From: Pseudomonas chlororaphis
GTDB taxonomy: Bacteria; Pseudomonadota; Gammaproteobacteria; Pseudomonadales; Pseudomonadaceae
DNA length: 64,000 nt
Assembly: GCA_001023535.1 (NCBI GenBank)
Contig: CP011020.1
Location: 3,113,734-3,177,733, forward strand
Reading direction: 5' to 3'
This document shows positions 63,215 to 64,000 of the stretch, in pieces (within the stretch, counting starts at the first letter, position 1; each line of letters begins with the position of its first letter). The notes under the pieces were generated by a model. It was given only the letters and a program-made list of their open reading frames with translations, was not told the DNA's origin and searched no databases. The position numbers and the translations under genes are program-made.

Positions 63215-64000
63215 ATGACCGTGCTCAAAGCACTCAAGAAGATGTTCGGTAAAAGCGAGGCCGAACAGCTCGCGCCTGCCGCCAACGCGCCTGTCCCCGC
63301 CCCGAGCCGTCCCGATGCGCAGCAGCCGCGCCGGACCGCCCCTGTGGCGCAGGAGAAAAAACAGCCGGCGGCGCCATCCGCCGCCAAACCCGTCGCCCCG
63401 GCGCCGGAGAAACCACGCAACGAATCCCCCCGGCCACGCCGTGAACGGGCGCCAAAGCCGCCGGTCGTCGCCTGGAAGCTGGAAGATTTCGTCGTCGCCC
63501 CCCAGGAAGGCAAGACCCGCTTCCATGACTTCAAGCTGGCCCCTGAACTGATGCATGCCATCCAGGACCTGGGATTCCCGTATTGCACGCCCATCCAGGC
63601 GCAGGTGCTGGGCTACACCCTCGCCGGCAAGGACGCCATCGGTCGCGCCCAGACCGGCACCGGCAAGACCGCCGCGTTCCTGATCTCCATCATCACCCAA
63701 CTGCTCCAGACCCCGCCGCCCAAGGAACGCTACATGGGTGAACCGCGGGCGCTGATCATCGCCCCGACCCGCGAGCTGGTGGTACAGATCGCCAAGGACG
63801 CCGCCGACCTGACCAAGTACACCGGCCTGAACGTCATGACGTTCGTCGGTGGCATGGACTTCGACAAGCAGCTCAAGCACCTCGAAGCCCGCCACTGCGA
63901 CATCCTGGTGGCCACCCCGGGCCGCCTGCTGGACTTCAATCAGCGCGGCGACGTGCACCTGGACATGGTCGAAGTGATGGTCCTGGACGAAGCCGACCGC
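63215..64000 (+). CDS. rhlB: DEAD-box RNA helicase RhlB, C-terminus beyond window edge
   Basis: An open frame of 262 residues runs off the right edge. A basic, proline- and alanine-rich tail (about 15-85) precedes the helicase core. The Q-motif region is GFPYCTPIQ, motif I AQTGTGKT, motif Ia PTREL, then [14 protein letters not shown] and the DEAD box VLDEAD at the end. In gamma-proteobacteria RhlB unwinds RNA for the degradosome. The ATG at 63215 is used; a GTG at 63221 has a better placed GAG and may be the true start. Confidence 0.92.
   Translation, partial: MTVLKALKKMFGKSEAEQLAPAANAPVPAPSRPDAQQPRRTAPVAQEKKQPAAPSAAKPVAPAPEKPRNESPRPRRERAPKPPVVAWKLEDFVVAPQEGKTRFHDFKLAPELMHAIQDLGFPYCTPIQAQVLGYTLAGKDAIGRAQTGTGKTAAFLISIITQLLQTPPPKERYMGEPRALIIAPTRELVVQIAKDAADLTKYTGLNVMTFVGGMDFDKQLKHLEARHCDILVATPGRLLDFNQRGDVHLDMVEVMVLDEADR

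Overview
The window looks like a chromosomal stretch from a Pseudomonas of the fluorescens group. The evidence is high GC, three families of Pseudomonas-type REP palindromes (GTGGCGAGGGAGCTTGCTCCC-like, GTGGCGAGGGGATTTATCCCC-like, GTGGGAGCGGGCTTGCTCGCG-like) with a RAYT transposase, and gene sets typical of that genus (gcd, purT/purL, mltF, lepAB-rnc-era-recO-pdxJ, lptFG, pepA-holC-valS, an HU gene beside yejK, aapJQMP, rhlB). No rRNA, tRNA, CRISPR array, phage or conjugative genes were seen. The species call is an inference from content only.

Layout. 1-7.4 kb: a GtrII-type O-antigen glucosyltransferase cut by the left edge, a ProY/HutT-like amino acid permease, a RAYT gene bracketed by two nearly identical 129-bp REPINs, and a divergent class A penicillin-binding protein. 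7.4-15.8 kb: an eight-gene, minus-strand CS1/CFA-I-type (alternate, class 5) chaperone-usher fimbrial operon with one major pilin first, a usher, two paralogous tip adhesins, a chaperone, a minor pilin, then a REPIN and two more pilins. 16.1-17.6 kb: a YqjI-like PadR regulator and an overlapping YqjH-like siderophore-interacting protein, preceded by four GATATATC boxes spaced exactly 18 bp apart. 17.8-26.4 kb: VUT transporter, purT, gcd, VF530 and Pr6Pr proteins, DUF1289/gamma-carbonic anhydrase/CoA pyrophosphatase, a second NUDIX enzyme and an L,D-transpeptidase.

26.4-30.3 kb is the accessory-looking part. It holds a secreted protein with the three signature motifs of an enterotoxin-type ADP-ribosyltransferase plus a second, degenerate copy of the same fold; a DUF6124 gene; an overlapping pair (nucleotidyltransferase plus an unrecognised helical protein) between two 70-bp direct repeats; and a 247-bp MITE-like element. 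From 30.3 kb on the content is mainly housekeeping: YqfO/NIF3-like, purL, mltF, pdxJ-recO-era-rnc-lepB-lepA (minus), lptG-lptF (minus), pepA-holC-hypothetical-valS-rlmF (plus), HU, yejK, then GST, GIY-YIG, NTF2-like, a CynX/NimT-family MFS carrier, the aapJQMP amino acid ABC transporter, a carboxylesterase and the start of rhlB, cut by the right edge.

The strongest candidates for something not yet described are the tandem active/degenerate ADP-ribosyltransferase (26912-27994), the nucleotidyltransferase pair framed by repeats (28592-29970), and the 18-bp-phased operator array (16133-16196). All functional assignments come from reading motifs and recalled family resemblance; no database search was run.
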